From the NCBI RefSeq assembly GCF_030818575.1, contig NZ_JAUTAL010000001.1, positions 2,046,001 to 2,110,000 of the forward strand: 64,000 nt of DNA, in the 5' to 3' direction. Made by a program: the position numbers and the translations under genes. The notes under the pieces were generated by a model that was given only the letters and a program-made list of their open reading frames with translations, did no database searches and was not told the DNA's origin. The stretch's first letter is position 1. Every line of letters begins with the position of its first letter. This stretch comes from Chryseobacterium camelliae. GTDB lineage: Bacteria > Bacteroidota > Bacteroidia > Flavobacteriales > Weeksellaceae. Shown piece after piece: positions 17,694-25,003 of this stretch.

Positions 17694-19132
17694 GATTCTG
17701 TCATTTGAATTACGGTTGAATAGGTAAATTTTGCATCTTTAGGAACCGTCACTTCCACTTGGTTTCCGGACTGTCTCCACCTGATTTTTGAGGAGGTTCC
17801 CAATATTTTCAGTTTTTTGGGCTTGTATAGCTCAGGAAGGGTAAAACTGATGGTTGAGGGAGCTTTATAATCCGACGATTCATCGATATGGAAGACATTC
17901 ACTGTTTTGCCATCTTTGCTCCGCGTATAATACACCTGTCCATCATGGTATGGTGCAATGCTTCTGGTAGCGAATACGGCCGATTGGTTCACGTCCATCC
18001 ATCCGGCAATTTCCTTCAGCCTTTCATATACCACCGGATCATAATCCCCGTTGGGACCGGGAGCAATATTCATCAGGTAATTCCCTCCCCTGGAGATGAT
18101 TTTAATGAGGGTTTCAATGATTTTCTGCGAAGATTTATAACGGTCGTTCGGAACATAGGAAAAGGAATCGCCCATCGTGATGCAGCTTTCCCACGGAATA
18201 GAAAGGGCATGTTCCGGGACAGCCTGTTCGGGTGTCACATAGTTTTCCCATTTTCCTGGAACAGTCCGGTCTACGATGATGATTCCCGGCTGGTTCCTGC
18301 GTGCCATGGTTCCTATTTTATCCATATCAATGTCCTGCTCTACTTTGATGGTACGCTGCCATTCCACTTTAGGATCTATGGTATTGAAAGGTCGTACCCA
18401 GCCTCCGTCCAGCCACAGGATATCTATCTTCCCATATTTTGAAGTGATCTCATTCAGCTGATTGAACGTAAACTTTTTGAAGTTTTCCCAGCGTTCTGGA
18501 TATTTTTTAGGGTCGTAATTCACGTTCCTGTCTTTAGGCGGGAAATACGGCCACCAGTAATCATCGGAATGCCAGTCGGGTTTAGAGAAGTAGGCCCCGA
18601 TCTTAAATCCGTCCGCCCTGAATGTATTGAAGATTTCTTTGGTTACATCCGCTTTCGGGTTTTTGGAAAACAGGGTTTTCGGGGAAGTAATTTTGTAATC
18701 GGATTCCTCAGTATCAAACATCGCAAAGCCGTCATGATGCTTGGTGGTAAATACCACATACTTCATTCCTGCCTTTTTCGCTGCATCTGCCCATTTCTTC
18801 GGGTTAAACTGAACCGGATTAAAGGTGGCCTGGAGATGCTCATAATTCGCCACATATTCATTGTAGGTTGCTCCATGTTCCGGTTTGCGCTGCGTCCAAG
18901 ACTCATCTTCGGGACAAAGGCTCCAGCTTTCAACGATCCCCCACTGACTGTAGGTTCCCCAATGCATGAACAGTCCGAACTTCAGGTCCTGCCACTGTTC
19001 CAGGTTCTGCACCACTAACGGATCATCCGGTTTCTGATACCCTTCAGACACGTTATGCGCCTGAGAAAAAAGGGCCGAAGAGCCCATCAACAAAGAAAAA
19101 AACAAGGCTGCCGTTTTGCACTTCCCGATCAT
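17690..19132 (-). CDS. Alpha-L-fucosidase, GH29
   Basis: 480-aa secreted glycoside hydrolase family 29 enzyme that removes alpha-L-fucose from glycans. A signal peptide (cut near SALFSQ) precedes WQDLKFGLFMHWGTYS, FTTKHHDGFAMFD and the nucleophile segment ILWLDGGWV, followed by GGNYLMNIAPGPNGDYD and a C-terminal beta-sandwich. Start at ATG 19132 (MIGKCKTAALFF); the 19138 start would be TTG. It is the first gene of a three-gene operon with a GH3 and a sialidase-like protein, all exported. No SusC/SusD pair is present, so the operon differs from a classic PUL. Confidence 0.92.
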   Translation of the reverse strand: MIGKCKTAALFFSLLMGSSALFSQAHNVSEGYQKPDDPLVVQNLEQWQDLKFGLFMHWGTYSQWGIVESWSLCPEDESWTQRKPEHGATYNEYVANYEHLQATFNPVQFNPKKWADAAKKAGMKYVVFTTKHHDGFAMFDTEESDYKITSPKTLFSKNPKADVTKEIFNTFRADGFKIGAYFSKPDWHSDDYWWPYFPPKDRNVNYDPKKYPERWENFKKFTFNQLNEITSKYGKIDILWLDGGWVRPFNTIDPKVEWQRTIKVEQDIDMDKIGTMARRNQPGIIIVDRTVPGKWENYVTPEQAVPEHALSIPWESCITMGDSFSYVPNDRYKSSQKIIETLIKIISRGGNYLMNIAPGPNGDYDPVVYERLKEIAGWMDVNQSAVFATRSIAPYHDGQVYYTRSKDGKTVNVFHIDESSDYKAPSTISFTLPELYKPKKLKILGTSSKIRWRQSGNQVEVTVPKDAKFTYSTVIQMTES

Positions 19133-19281
19133 ACACAATACTTTCCGCTAAAGTAATCATCTTGCGATAATCTCACAACTGTAGGGATTGGAATGTGGTG
19201 GCGAGCTGGAATTGTTTAATCATTTTTCTTTCTTGAAGTTTTTAGGATTCGACTAATACATTGATATATTCTCAAACAAAT

Positions 19282-20178
19282 CTATTTAATCAAATCCTTC
19301 AAAGCCATCTCCATATCCGGATAAGCAAAACTGAACCCACTCTGCAACAGCTTTTCAGGGTATACATTTCGGCTTTTCAGCAGAAGTTCCGTTTCAGTCT
19401 GTAAAAAGAAGGAAGCGATTTTCAGTTGCCATACTGCAGCATTTAGTCCGAAAGGTATTTTCATCCGATTTCTGAGTTTGTCCATCATTTCAGCATTCGT
19501 CAGGGGCAGCGGTGCAGTAACATTGATGGCGCCTGACATCTCCTCATGATCAATGATCCATTCCACCGCCCTACAGAAATCATCAATATGGATCCAGCTT
19601 ACCTTCTGCCTACCGCTACCCTGCTTTCCGCCCAGGAACAGTTTTGTAACAGTTTTCAGTTTCGGAAACGCGCCTCCGCTGTTGCCCATCACAATGGAAG
19701 TCCTCAAAGCCGCTTTCCTGGTGGCCTGATTTTCAGCATTGAAAAATTCAGCTTCCCAGCTTTTACAGATGTTCATGGAAAAATCATCCCCGATTACACC
19801 GTTTGATTCCGTATTCAGGTGCTGCTCGGCATGGGCATAAATGGTTGCAGAAGCTGCGTTCAGCCATATTTTAGGCTGATGGACGCATTGATCGACAGCT
19901 TCCTGTAAAATCCTTGTGCTCTCAATCCTGGAAGCGTAGATTTCCTGCCTGTTCTTTTCGTTATACCGACAGTCGACAGATTTTCCGGTAAGGTTGATCA
20001 GTACATCCGCACCATCAAGGTAATTTTTCCAATCTCCAAGGGTGCGGGCATCCCAATAGATTTCATGTTCCTGTGCAGGTTTACGGGTCAAAATGAGTAC
20101 ATTATGCCCTTTTGATGCAAAGAACTTTTTTAAGCTGTCTCCGAGAAATCCGGTTCCGCCGGCAATGATAATTTTCAT
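19282..20178 (-). CDS. TIGR01777-family NAD(P)-binding epimerase-like protein
   Basis: 298-aa short-chain (extended) Rossmann protein of the TIGR01777 / YfcH type. The N-terminal dinucleotide motif is GGTGFLGDSL, followed by LINLTGKSVDCRYN and the family's C-terminal signature with LLLKSRNVYPEKLLQSGFSF. Homologues are poorly characterised; some in bacteria lie beside SRPBCC genes, as here (21206-21676). Upstream, 150 nt separate it from the DUF2071 gene and contain an ATTAATGTACAATGT direct repeat. The enzymatic substrate is unknown. Confidence 0.87.
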   Translation of the reverse strand: MKIIIAGGTGFLGDSLKKFFASKGHNVLILTRKPAQEHEIYWDARTLGDWKNYLDGADVLINLTGKSVDCRYNEKNRQEIYASRIESTRILQEAVDQCVHQPKIWLNAASATIYAHAEQHLNTESNGVIGDDFSMNICKSWEAEFFNAENQATRKAALRTSIVMGNSGGAFPKLKTVTKLFLGGKQGSGRQKVSWIHIDDFCRAVEWIIDHEEMSGAINVTAPLPLTNAEMMDKLRNRMKIPFGLNAAVWQLKIASFFLQTETELLLKSRNVYPEKLLQSGFSFAYPDMEMALKDLIK

Positions 20179-20327
20179 AATGTATTATATTGTATTAATG
20201 TACAATGTATTAATGTATAGGGTAGGTTCAATTGGTGGGTTTGATCAAAGGTAAAGAATGGATCAATGCTGTTGATCTTATTAGGGATCTATTCATTAAT
20301 GCCCCATGATTAATCAAGCCGGATCCG

Positions 20328-21033
20328 CTAGGCGACATATTTTTTGATCTTTACTTCCACCGGCGAGCCTTCTGCCAGCATAACGGAAACAGGCTGCTGC
20401 TCATTCAGGCAGGCAAAATCGGTTCCGTACATCTTTTGGAAATCAAGGTCAAGCTGATGGTCTTTAACCTTGTACCAGTCCCATTTCGGATGGCATACTT
20501 CATATTCCGAAGTCCTGTTTTTCATCTTCGTAAAACCCGTAGTAATGTTCTGTGATAAATTCAAATTCCGAGTCTGATTCCATGGGCAATACCCTGTTTT
20601 CTGCAATCACTTCCATCGAATGCCAGCTTCTGTACTTCCATGAGTACCGAACCTGCAGTTCATCTCCATTAGCCTTCATTGCGTTGTTCATGGGCAGCGT
20701 CTGATAATGTTCTTTATATACGGAATTGGCGACCAGGCTTAAAGCAGGCTTCGGCACAATCTCTTTGATGAACACTACCCCCCTCTTCCAATCGCTGCCT
20801 TCTTTTTTCTTTACATAGAACCGGAGGTTGACCTCTTCAAAGTTGCGGTGGAAAGGAACAGACACTCCAAGCAGCCTGGTATTCAAAAACATAAATCCAA
20901 CGAGGCTAACGTAACATGTACCCTGATAAAAATCCAGATCAGTACCTTCCGGCAGATACGGGATTAAAATTTCTGGATCGATTTCGTAATTAAAGATAAC
21001 TAATTTGCGCCATTCGGCTTTGAGGAAATTCAT
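20328..21033 (-). pseudogene. DUF2071 (YqjF-like) protein, interrupted by a +1 frameshift
   Basis: The gene is split between two frames, 21033-20500 (177 codons) and the continuation ending at 20328. The two parts together make one DUF2071 protein of about 234 aa: N-terminal MNFLKAEWRKLV and IDPEILIPYLPEGTDLDF, a middle VNLRFYVKKKEG, then PKWDWYKVKDH and the C-terminal VMLAEGSPVEVKIKKY. Removing one T from the TTTTT run at 20518-20522 restores the frame (EDENRTSEYEVC). It is either a recent homopolymer mutation or a sequence error. The family has an acetoacetate-decarboxylase-like fold and unknown function. It follows the heptamer repeat array, which sits in its upstream region. Confidence 0.83.
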
Positions 21034-21080
21034 ATGTTGAGTATTAATGTATAATGTATTAATTTATAGTGTTTAATATG

Positions 21081-21200
21081 AATCTATAATCTATAATCTA
21101 TAATCTATAATCTATAATCTATAATCTATAATCTATAATCTATAATCTATAATCTATAATCTATAATCTATAATCTATAATCTATAATCTATAATCTATA
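21081..21200. repeat. Perfect heptanucleotide tandem repeat, about 17 copies of AATCTAT
   Basis: Seventeen uninterrupted copies of the 7-mer AATCTAT fill the spacer between the SRPBCC gene end and the DUF2071 gene start. The array is pure, so it is probably variable in copy number. It sits directly upstream of the DUF2071 coding start, about 50 nt away, where length changes could alter expression. Confidence 0.98.
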
Positions 21201-21205
21201 ATAAA

Positions 21206-21676
21206 CTACCCTTCATGAGTTTTCAGGATGCTTTCGGCGAATTGTTTCAGGTGACGATTCCTCTCCAGCAGAATATTTCTCATATAACGGGTCAGATAAA
21301 GTGCGTTAAAGGCCTTGCCGATTATTCCGAAAGGGGATTCAAAATCAAAAATATCGGTCATTACTGTTGCTTTTCCTTCAGATCTGAATATATGCTGGTG
21401 GTGCATAGACCGGAAAACACCCTGAATCATGATATCGGTAAATTCATATGGTCTGTCCATACTGATGATTTTTGAAGTGAGTGTCTGCTGTATGCCCAGA
21501 TGCCGTGCTTTCCAGGTAACCGTCTCACCGGTTTCAATCAGTCCTGTTGTCCGGCCGGCAATGGCTATTTCTTCCGTATCTGACATTGAGTTTCGGTGAA
21601 CATCAACATTCCTTGCCAGATCAAATACGGTAAGGATATCGGCATTGATCTTTGTTTTGAGGATAATTGCAGGCAT
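21206..21676 (-). CDS. SRPBCC-family (START-like) protein
   Basis: 156-aa single-domain protein with an SRPBCC helix-grip fold. Clues are the start PAIILKTKINADILTVFDLARNVDVHR, the middle GETVTWKARHLG, and the C-terminal FNALYLTRYMRNILLERNRHLKQFAE, which is typical of the ligand-binding coenzyme Q/cyclase-like subgroup. It lies 5 nt after the upstream membrane protein gene, in an operon headed by a GbsR-type regulator. Homologues are often found beside TIGR01777 proteins, and one is present 1 kb away. Ligand unknown. Confidence 0.82.
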   Translation of the reverse strand: MPAIILKTKINADILTVFDLARNVDVHRNSMSDTEEIAIAGRTTGLIETGETVTWKARHLGIQQTLTSKIISMDRPYEFTDIMIQGVFRSMHHQHIFRSEGKATVMTDIFDFESPFGIIGKAFNALYLTRYMRNILLERNRHLKQFAESILKTHEG

Positions 21677-21681
21677 AGCTT

Positions 21682-22098
21682 TTAGTTATGGTTACGCTTC
21701 AACATTTCAGTTTCCTTTACCTTTCGGTAATCCCGGTAGCAAATCAGGTAATAAGCGATGGCTAGAACCGGTGTACCGAATATACCGAACGCAAACATAC
21801 CAAACATAAAACCGGTTATTGAATCCTGAAGTTTTAAACTGCAGGCAATGATGAGGATCAGGAACAACAGCATAAAAACCATGCTGATGCCGTAATAGAT
21901 TTTGAAGGCAGGACGCCGAACATATTGCTTATTAAAAAATCTTTTGGCGGAGCTGATTATGTGCTCAAGGGCAATCAGGAAGTACACCATCACCGATGCG
22001 GCTGAATGTAATACGGCGATATCTATGACGAGGATAGCAATAAAAGCCAGGATAAGGTACGACTGGATATTGAAATCCAAAACAATAAACTTTTTCAT
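21682..22098 (-). CDS. Small multi-pass membrane protein, unknown
   Basis: 138 aa with about four hydrophobic helices (near residues 10-28, 32-48, 70-90, 98-120) and a charged C-terminus (YRDYRKVKETEMLKRNHN). I do not recognise the family. It lies 5 nt upstream of the SRPBCC gene and 130 nt after another small membrane protein, in the run of minus-strand genes under the putative GbsR operator. Function unknown. Confidence 0.72.
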   Translation of the reverse strand: MKKFIVLDFNIQSYLILAFIAILVIDIAVLHSAASVMVYFLIALEHIISSAKRFFNKQYVRRPAFKIYYGISMVFMLLFLILIIACSLKLQDSITGFMFGMFAFGIFGTPVLAIAYYLICYRDYRKVKETEMLKRNHN

Positions 22099-22228
22099 AG
22101 CGGCATGTTTTTAACGTTGCTTTTAATACCGGCAGGGATTTAAAAATTCAGGAAATCCCCGCGGGTTCTTTTGTTCTGGAGTTTAAATGTAAAATACATC
22201 CAGACTTTAAAAAATATATTTTTCATTT

Positions 22229-22609
22229 TTAAGGGTAGGTTTTATGGGAGGCATGTTTGCGTCCTTTCAGGAATAAAAGAAGGTTCAGGAACATCATAAT
22301 GCCGAGGTAGATGGAAAACTTACCGATCTTTTCGCTCAGGCTTACTACCAGGCTTTCTACCGTTTCGATCCGGTACAGTTCGATGATGCAGAGCGCGAAG
22401 CCGATGTTCAGAAGGTAAAACCCGATTTTAAACAGGGAATTGGTGGCCATGGCAATATCCTCTTTCTGATGGAAAATGTCCATCATGAATGTTTTGGAGT
22501 TCCTGAACAGAAACTGGGAAACGGTAACGGTGAGAATGAGCACTACCGGAAGGTAAATCATGTACGCTGAAAAGTTGTACGTTGCGGTGGTTAAAAGAGT
22601 TGCTGTCAT
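22229..22609 (-). CDS. Small multi-pass membrane protein, unknown
   Basis: 126 aa with three to four predicted membrane helices (about 12-32, 58-78, 94-116). Sequence style suggests kinship with flavobacterial small membrane proteins, but I cannot name a family. It starts 6 nt after the stop of the upstream membrane gene, so the two are translationally linked. Function unknown. Confidence 0.72.
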   Translation of the reverse strand: MTATLLTTATYNFSAYMIYLPVVLILTVTVSQFLFRNSKTFMMDIFHQKEDIAMATNSLFKIGFYLLNIGFALCIIELYRIETVESLVVSLSEKIGKFSIYLGIMMFLNLLLFLKGRKHASHKTYP

Positions 22610-22615
22610 GATATT

Positions 22616-22960
22616 TTATTTTAGAATTATTTTTTTTCTTAAAAAATAAAGGGTAAACAGGTTGATGTAATGCAGGACACAGAGGATTAGGAGAATATTC
22701 CCGGTGCGTACCGCTGTTACCGCCAGCAGCTGTTCTGCGGAATTTATAGGCGTCCAGGTTGTGAGGCTGACGGCAATATAGCCCAGGTTGATCAGGTAGT
22801 AACAGCCCAGCAATATCCTGTTGATGGTGAGGCAAAGCTCCGGGTCATGGATAAGATAGTCCAGGTAATAGATTCCGGCATGGTAACACCTTCTTCCCAC
22901 ATCCACTGTGATGTATGAGCTTACCGCCAGAAAAATGATATAAGAAATAATATTGAACAT
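22616..22960 (-). CDS. Small multi-pass membrane protein, first gene of operon
   Basis: 114 aa with about three hydrophobic segments (1-18, 45-68, 88-108). It is the first gene after the GbsR terminator and has a near-copy of the GbsR palindrome 15 nt upstream of its ATG, so it is the probable regulated gene. It overlaps nothing and is separated by 6 nt from the next membrane protein gene. No family recognised. Confidence 0.72.
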   Translation of the reverse strand: MFNIISYIIFLAVSSYITVDVGRRCYHAGIYYLDYLIHDPELCLTINRILLGCYYLINLGYIAVSLTTWTPINSAEQLLAVTAVRTGNILLILCVLHYINLFTLYFLRKKIILK

Positions 22961-22974
22961 CTTATAAATATTAT

Positions 22975-22997
22975 ACTTTCAATAATTTTTGAAAATT
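22975..22997 (-). promoter_or_regulatory. Candidate GbsR operator, second copy
   Basis: ACTTTCAATAATTTTTGAAAATT matches the core of the GbsR-gene palindrome at 20 of 23 positions, and lies 14 nt upstream of the membrane-gene ATG. The role as operator is inferred from this similarity. Confidence 0.6.
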
Positions 22998-23003
22998 AAA
23001 CTG

Positions 23004-23029
23004 AAATAAAAAAGGATCTGATATCCTTT
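23004..23029 (-). terminator. Intrinsic terminator after GbsR-type regulator gene
   Basis: AAAGGAT (23011-23017) pairs with ATCCTTT (23023-23029) over a 5-nt loop and is followed on the minus strand by a T-rich run. It begins directly at the regulator's stop codon. Confidence 0.8.
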
Positions 23030-23533
23030 CTATTTCAACAGGTTGGTAATTTTCCCTACCAGCCAGTGGTCGTCGCTCTTGATCGCCAGGTCCATAATAT
23101 TGTTGATCTTCCCCGTTACGGAACTGAAATCATCCATCAGCCGGATGAACTCTTTTGCTTCATCAGAATCCTTATCGTCGATGTCCTTCAGCTCTTCAAG
23201 GAAAGCAATCACAGGCTCTATTTCCCTTTTCCTTCTTTCTTTGGTAATTTGTTTAAACAGGAACCAAATATCTTTCTCTGCCACAAAATATTCTTTCCGG
23301 TCGCCCTTTACAAATTCCTTGCGTACGATTCCCCAGTCCATGAGGGCGCGTAGGTTCATATTGGCATTTCCCCTTGAAATTTCCAATTGCTCCATCACCT
23401 CATCGGTGGAGAGCGGCTTTACTGAAGAGATCAGCAGGGCATGCACTTGGGCCATTGTCCGGTTGATCCCCCAGTTGGTGGCGAAGGTTCCCCAGGTCTG
23501 AATATATTTTTCTTTGGCTTCTGAAAGTTTCAT
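23030..23533 (-). CDS. GbsR/MarR-family transcriptional regulator
   Basis: 167-aa MarR-fold regulator of the GbsR subgroup. Its helix-turn-helix includes LSTDEVMEQLEISRGNANMNLRALMDWGIV, with a wing near KEFVKGDRKEYFVAE, followed by a helical dimerisation tail. The GbsR type was first described in Bacillus for choline/glycine betaine genes; the effector here is unknown. ATG 23533 (MKLSEAKEKY) was preferred over a start nine codons upstream. The promoter contains a perfect palindrome, repeated before the downstream membrane-protein operon, which suggests autorepression and co-regulation. Confidence 0.87.
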   Translation of the reverse strand: MKLSEAKEKYIQTWGTFATNWGINRTMAQVHALLISSVKPLSTDEVMEQLEISRGNANMNLRALMDWGIVRKEFVKGDRKEYFVAEKDIWFLFKQITKERRKREIEPVIAFLEELKDIDDKDSDEAKEFIRLMDDFSSVTGKINNIMDLAIKSDDHWLVGKITNLLK

Positions 23534-23600
23534 TGTCTTCTTTTTCTTTTTGAACGTCAACGTGCCGCTATCCGGTTGGTATCAGTTTCAATTCCTGTTA

Positions 23601-23648
23601 CAAATATAATCATATTTCTTGAACTTTCAATAATAATTGAAAGTTCAA
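23601..23648 (-). promoter_or_regulatory. Promoter with perfect 13-bp palindrome, GbsR gene
   Basis: TTGAACTTTCAAT (23619-23631), AATA, ATTGAAAGTTCAA (23636-23648) is a perfect inverted repeat. On the minus strand TTG (23630-23628), N19, TATATTTG (23608-23601) is a good flavobacterial promoter with the -33 element inside the palindrome, so binding would block transcription. Confidence 0.8.
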
Positions 23649-23688
23649 TTATATTTTTTTATTTCCCGTCCTTAAACAGTCCTGGCAG

Positions 23689-24864
23689 CTATAAATTTTT
23701 ACCGATCATTGCATCCAGAACGGGGATATTCAGATCTCCGGAATATAATATAATGCCTTGTTTATCAATAAGAATTATTTGTGGGAATGCAGAGACCCCG
23801 TAGTTTTCATTAACCGATGTATCTCCATTCACGGTATCATAATTAACTTTATGCCGGGCTACAAACTGATGGATTGCCTGTTGGCTGTCCGTGGTATTGA
23901 TGGCCAGTATCTTTAAGCCGGAAACTCCGTAGCGGGTATTCAATGTATTGAGTTCAGGAACGGCTTTAATGCAGTAACTGCAGTTCCTGATCCAGAATTC
24001 CAGCAAAACGGGATGCCCTCGGAACTGCTGTAAACTCACTTTTTCGCCGGTCTCATTTTGTACCAGACTGAAATCAGGAGCGACCTGACCCGCATCAATC
24101 AGTTTTACCGATTCTCTTTTTTTCTCCTTGTATTCTTTCAGGTATGTTGAGTAATACCAGCTGTTTTCTTTAGGCTCTGTGGGATTAAGAACAATATGAG
24201 AGAAGTCTGTCCGGTTAATATCCCTGCTTCCTTTTTTAAGCTGGATATAGCTTACCGGCAGAAAACTTTTTTTGTCAACGATTATTTTATTATAAAACGT
24301 TATCTTTTCTGTGGTTACCGTAAATCTTTTCCCAAGGTAATCCGGATACCGGTCCTGGGTTTGGAAATTCAGAACATGGAACGGTTTCTTACCGATCAAA
24401 GTATCCTTAACCTGCTTTACAATGGTTTGGTCACCGATAACAGCCGGCAAAATATTCCTTAGCGTGATGATTGAGTTGTACAGCGCGGAAAGCCCTTCAA
24501 AATCTGAAGGCATAACTTTATTTTTGATCTGAATTGTCCTGTCTTCTGCAGAAGTTTCGAAAAGCTCAGTACTATTGAATACAGAAAATCCTGTTGTATC
24601 TCTGTACTGATACCGGAATCCTGCCAAATCATTTTCCTTACTGAAATCCACATACATTTCACCTTCTGACTTGCTGTGATAATCCTCCGCAGGATAAGTA
24701 AATTCCCTTGTATAATGATAGGAAATTGTTTTTACGGATTGTAGTTTTTCAGAAAGTTTCCTGAAAATCTTCAGATCATTTTCAGGGGTACCCGCACTAA
24801 GTCCTGTACTTACCGTTACGGATAACAGCAGCATGAGCCTGAATGGATAACAGAAGTTTTTCAT
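23689..24864 (-). CDS. TlpA-family thioredoxin-like protein with large N-terminal domain
   Basis: 391-aa exported protein. The C-terminal third is a TlpA/ResA-like thioredoxin domain with the redox motif in RNCSYCIKAVPEL and the cis-Pro region in SAFPQIILID. The N-terminal region (about 20-230), with repeated beta strands such as KSEGEMYVDF and KRFTVTTEK, has a LolA/lipoprotein-carrier-like look, but this is a tentative reading. A signal peptide precedes it. ATG 24864 (MKNFCYPFRL) was chosen over an upstream start that adds 11 residues. Periplasmic thiol-disulfide exchange is inferred. It is monocistronic, between GbsR and vWA genes. Confidence 0.83.
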   Translation of the reverse strand: MKNFCYPFRLMLLLSVTVSTGLSAGTPENDLKIFRKLSEKLQSVKTISYHYTREFTYPAEDYHSKSEGEMYVDFSKENDLAGFRYQYRDTTGFSVFNSTELFETSAEDRTIQIKNKVMPSDFEGLSALYNSIITLRNILPAVIGDQTIVKQVKDTLIGKKPFHVLNFQTQDRYPDYLGKRFTVTTEKITFYNKIIVDKKSFLPVSYIQLKKGSRDINRTDFSHIVLNPTEPKENSWYYSTYLKEYKEKKRESVKLIDAGQVAPDFSLVQNETGEKVSLQQFRGHPVLLEFWIRNCSYCIKAVPELNTLNTRYGVSGLKILAINTTDSQQAIHQFVARHKVNYDTVNGDTSVNENYGVSAFPQIILIDKQGIILYSGDLNIPVLDAMIGKNL

Positions 24865-24968
24865 GATATGTTTTTTAATGCACTCAAAAATACACAAATT
24901 TGCTTACCGGCTGAGAAAAATATGATATCCAGATTTCCGGACAATTCAACTAATACCATTCTTCAGAC

Positions 24969-24997
24969 AAAAAAGCGGCCTCCTTCCGGAGGCAGCT
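24969..24997 (-). terminator. Intrinsic terminator of vWA operon
   Basis: GCCTCC/GGAGGC stem with a GGAA tetraloop on the minus strand, extended by AGC/GCT around a mismatch, then six T. It follows the vWA stop by about 10 nt. Confidence 0.9.
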
Positions 24998-25003
24998 CCA
25001 CCA

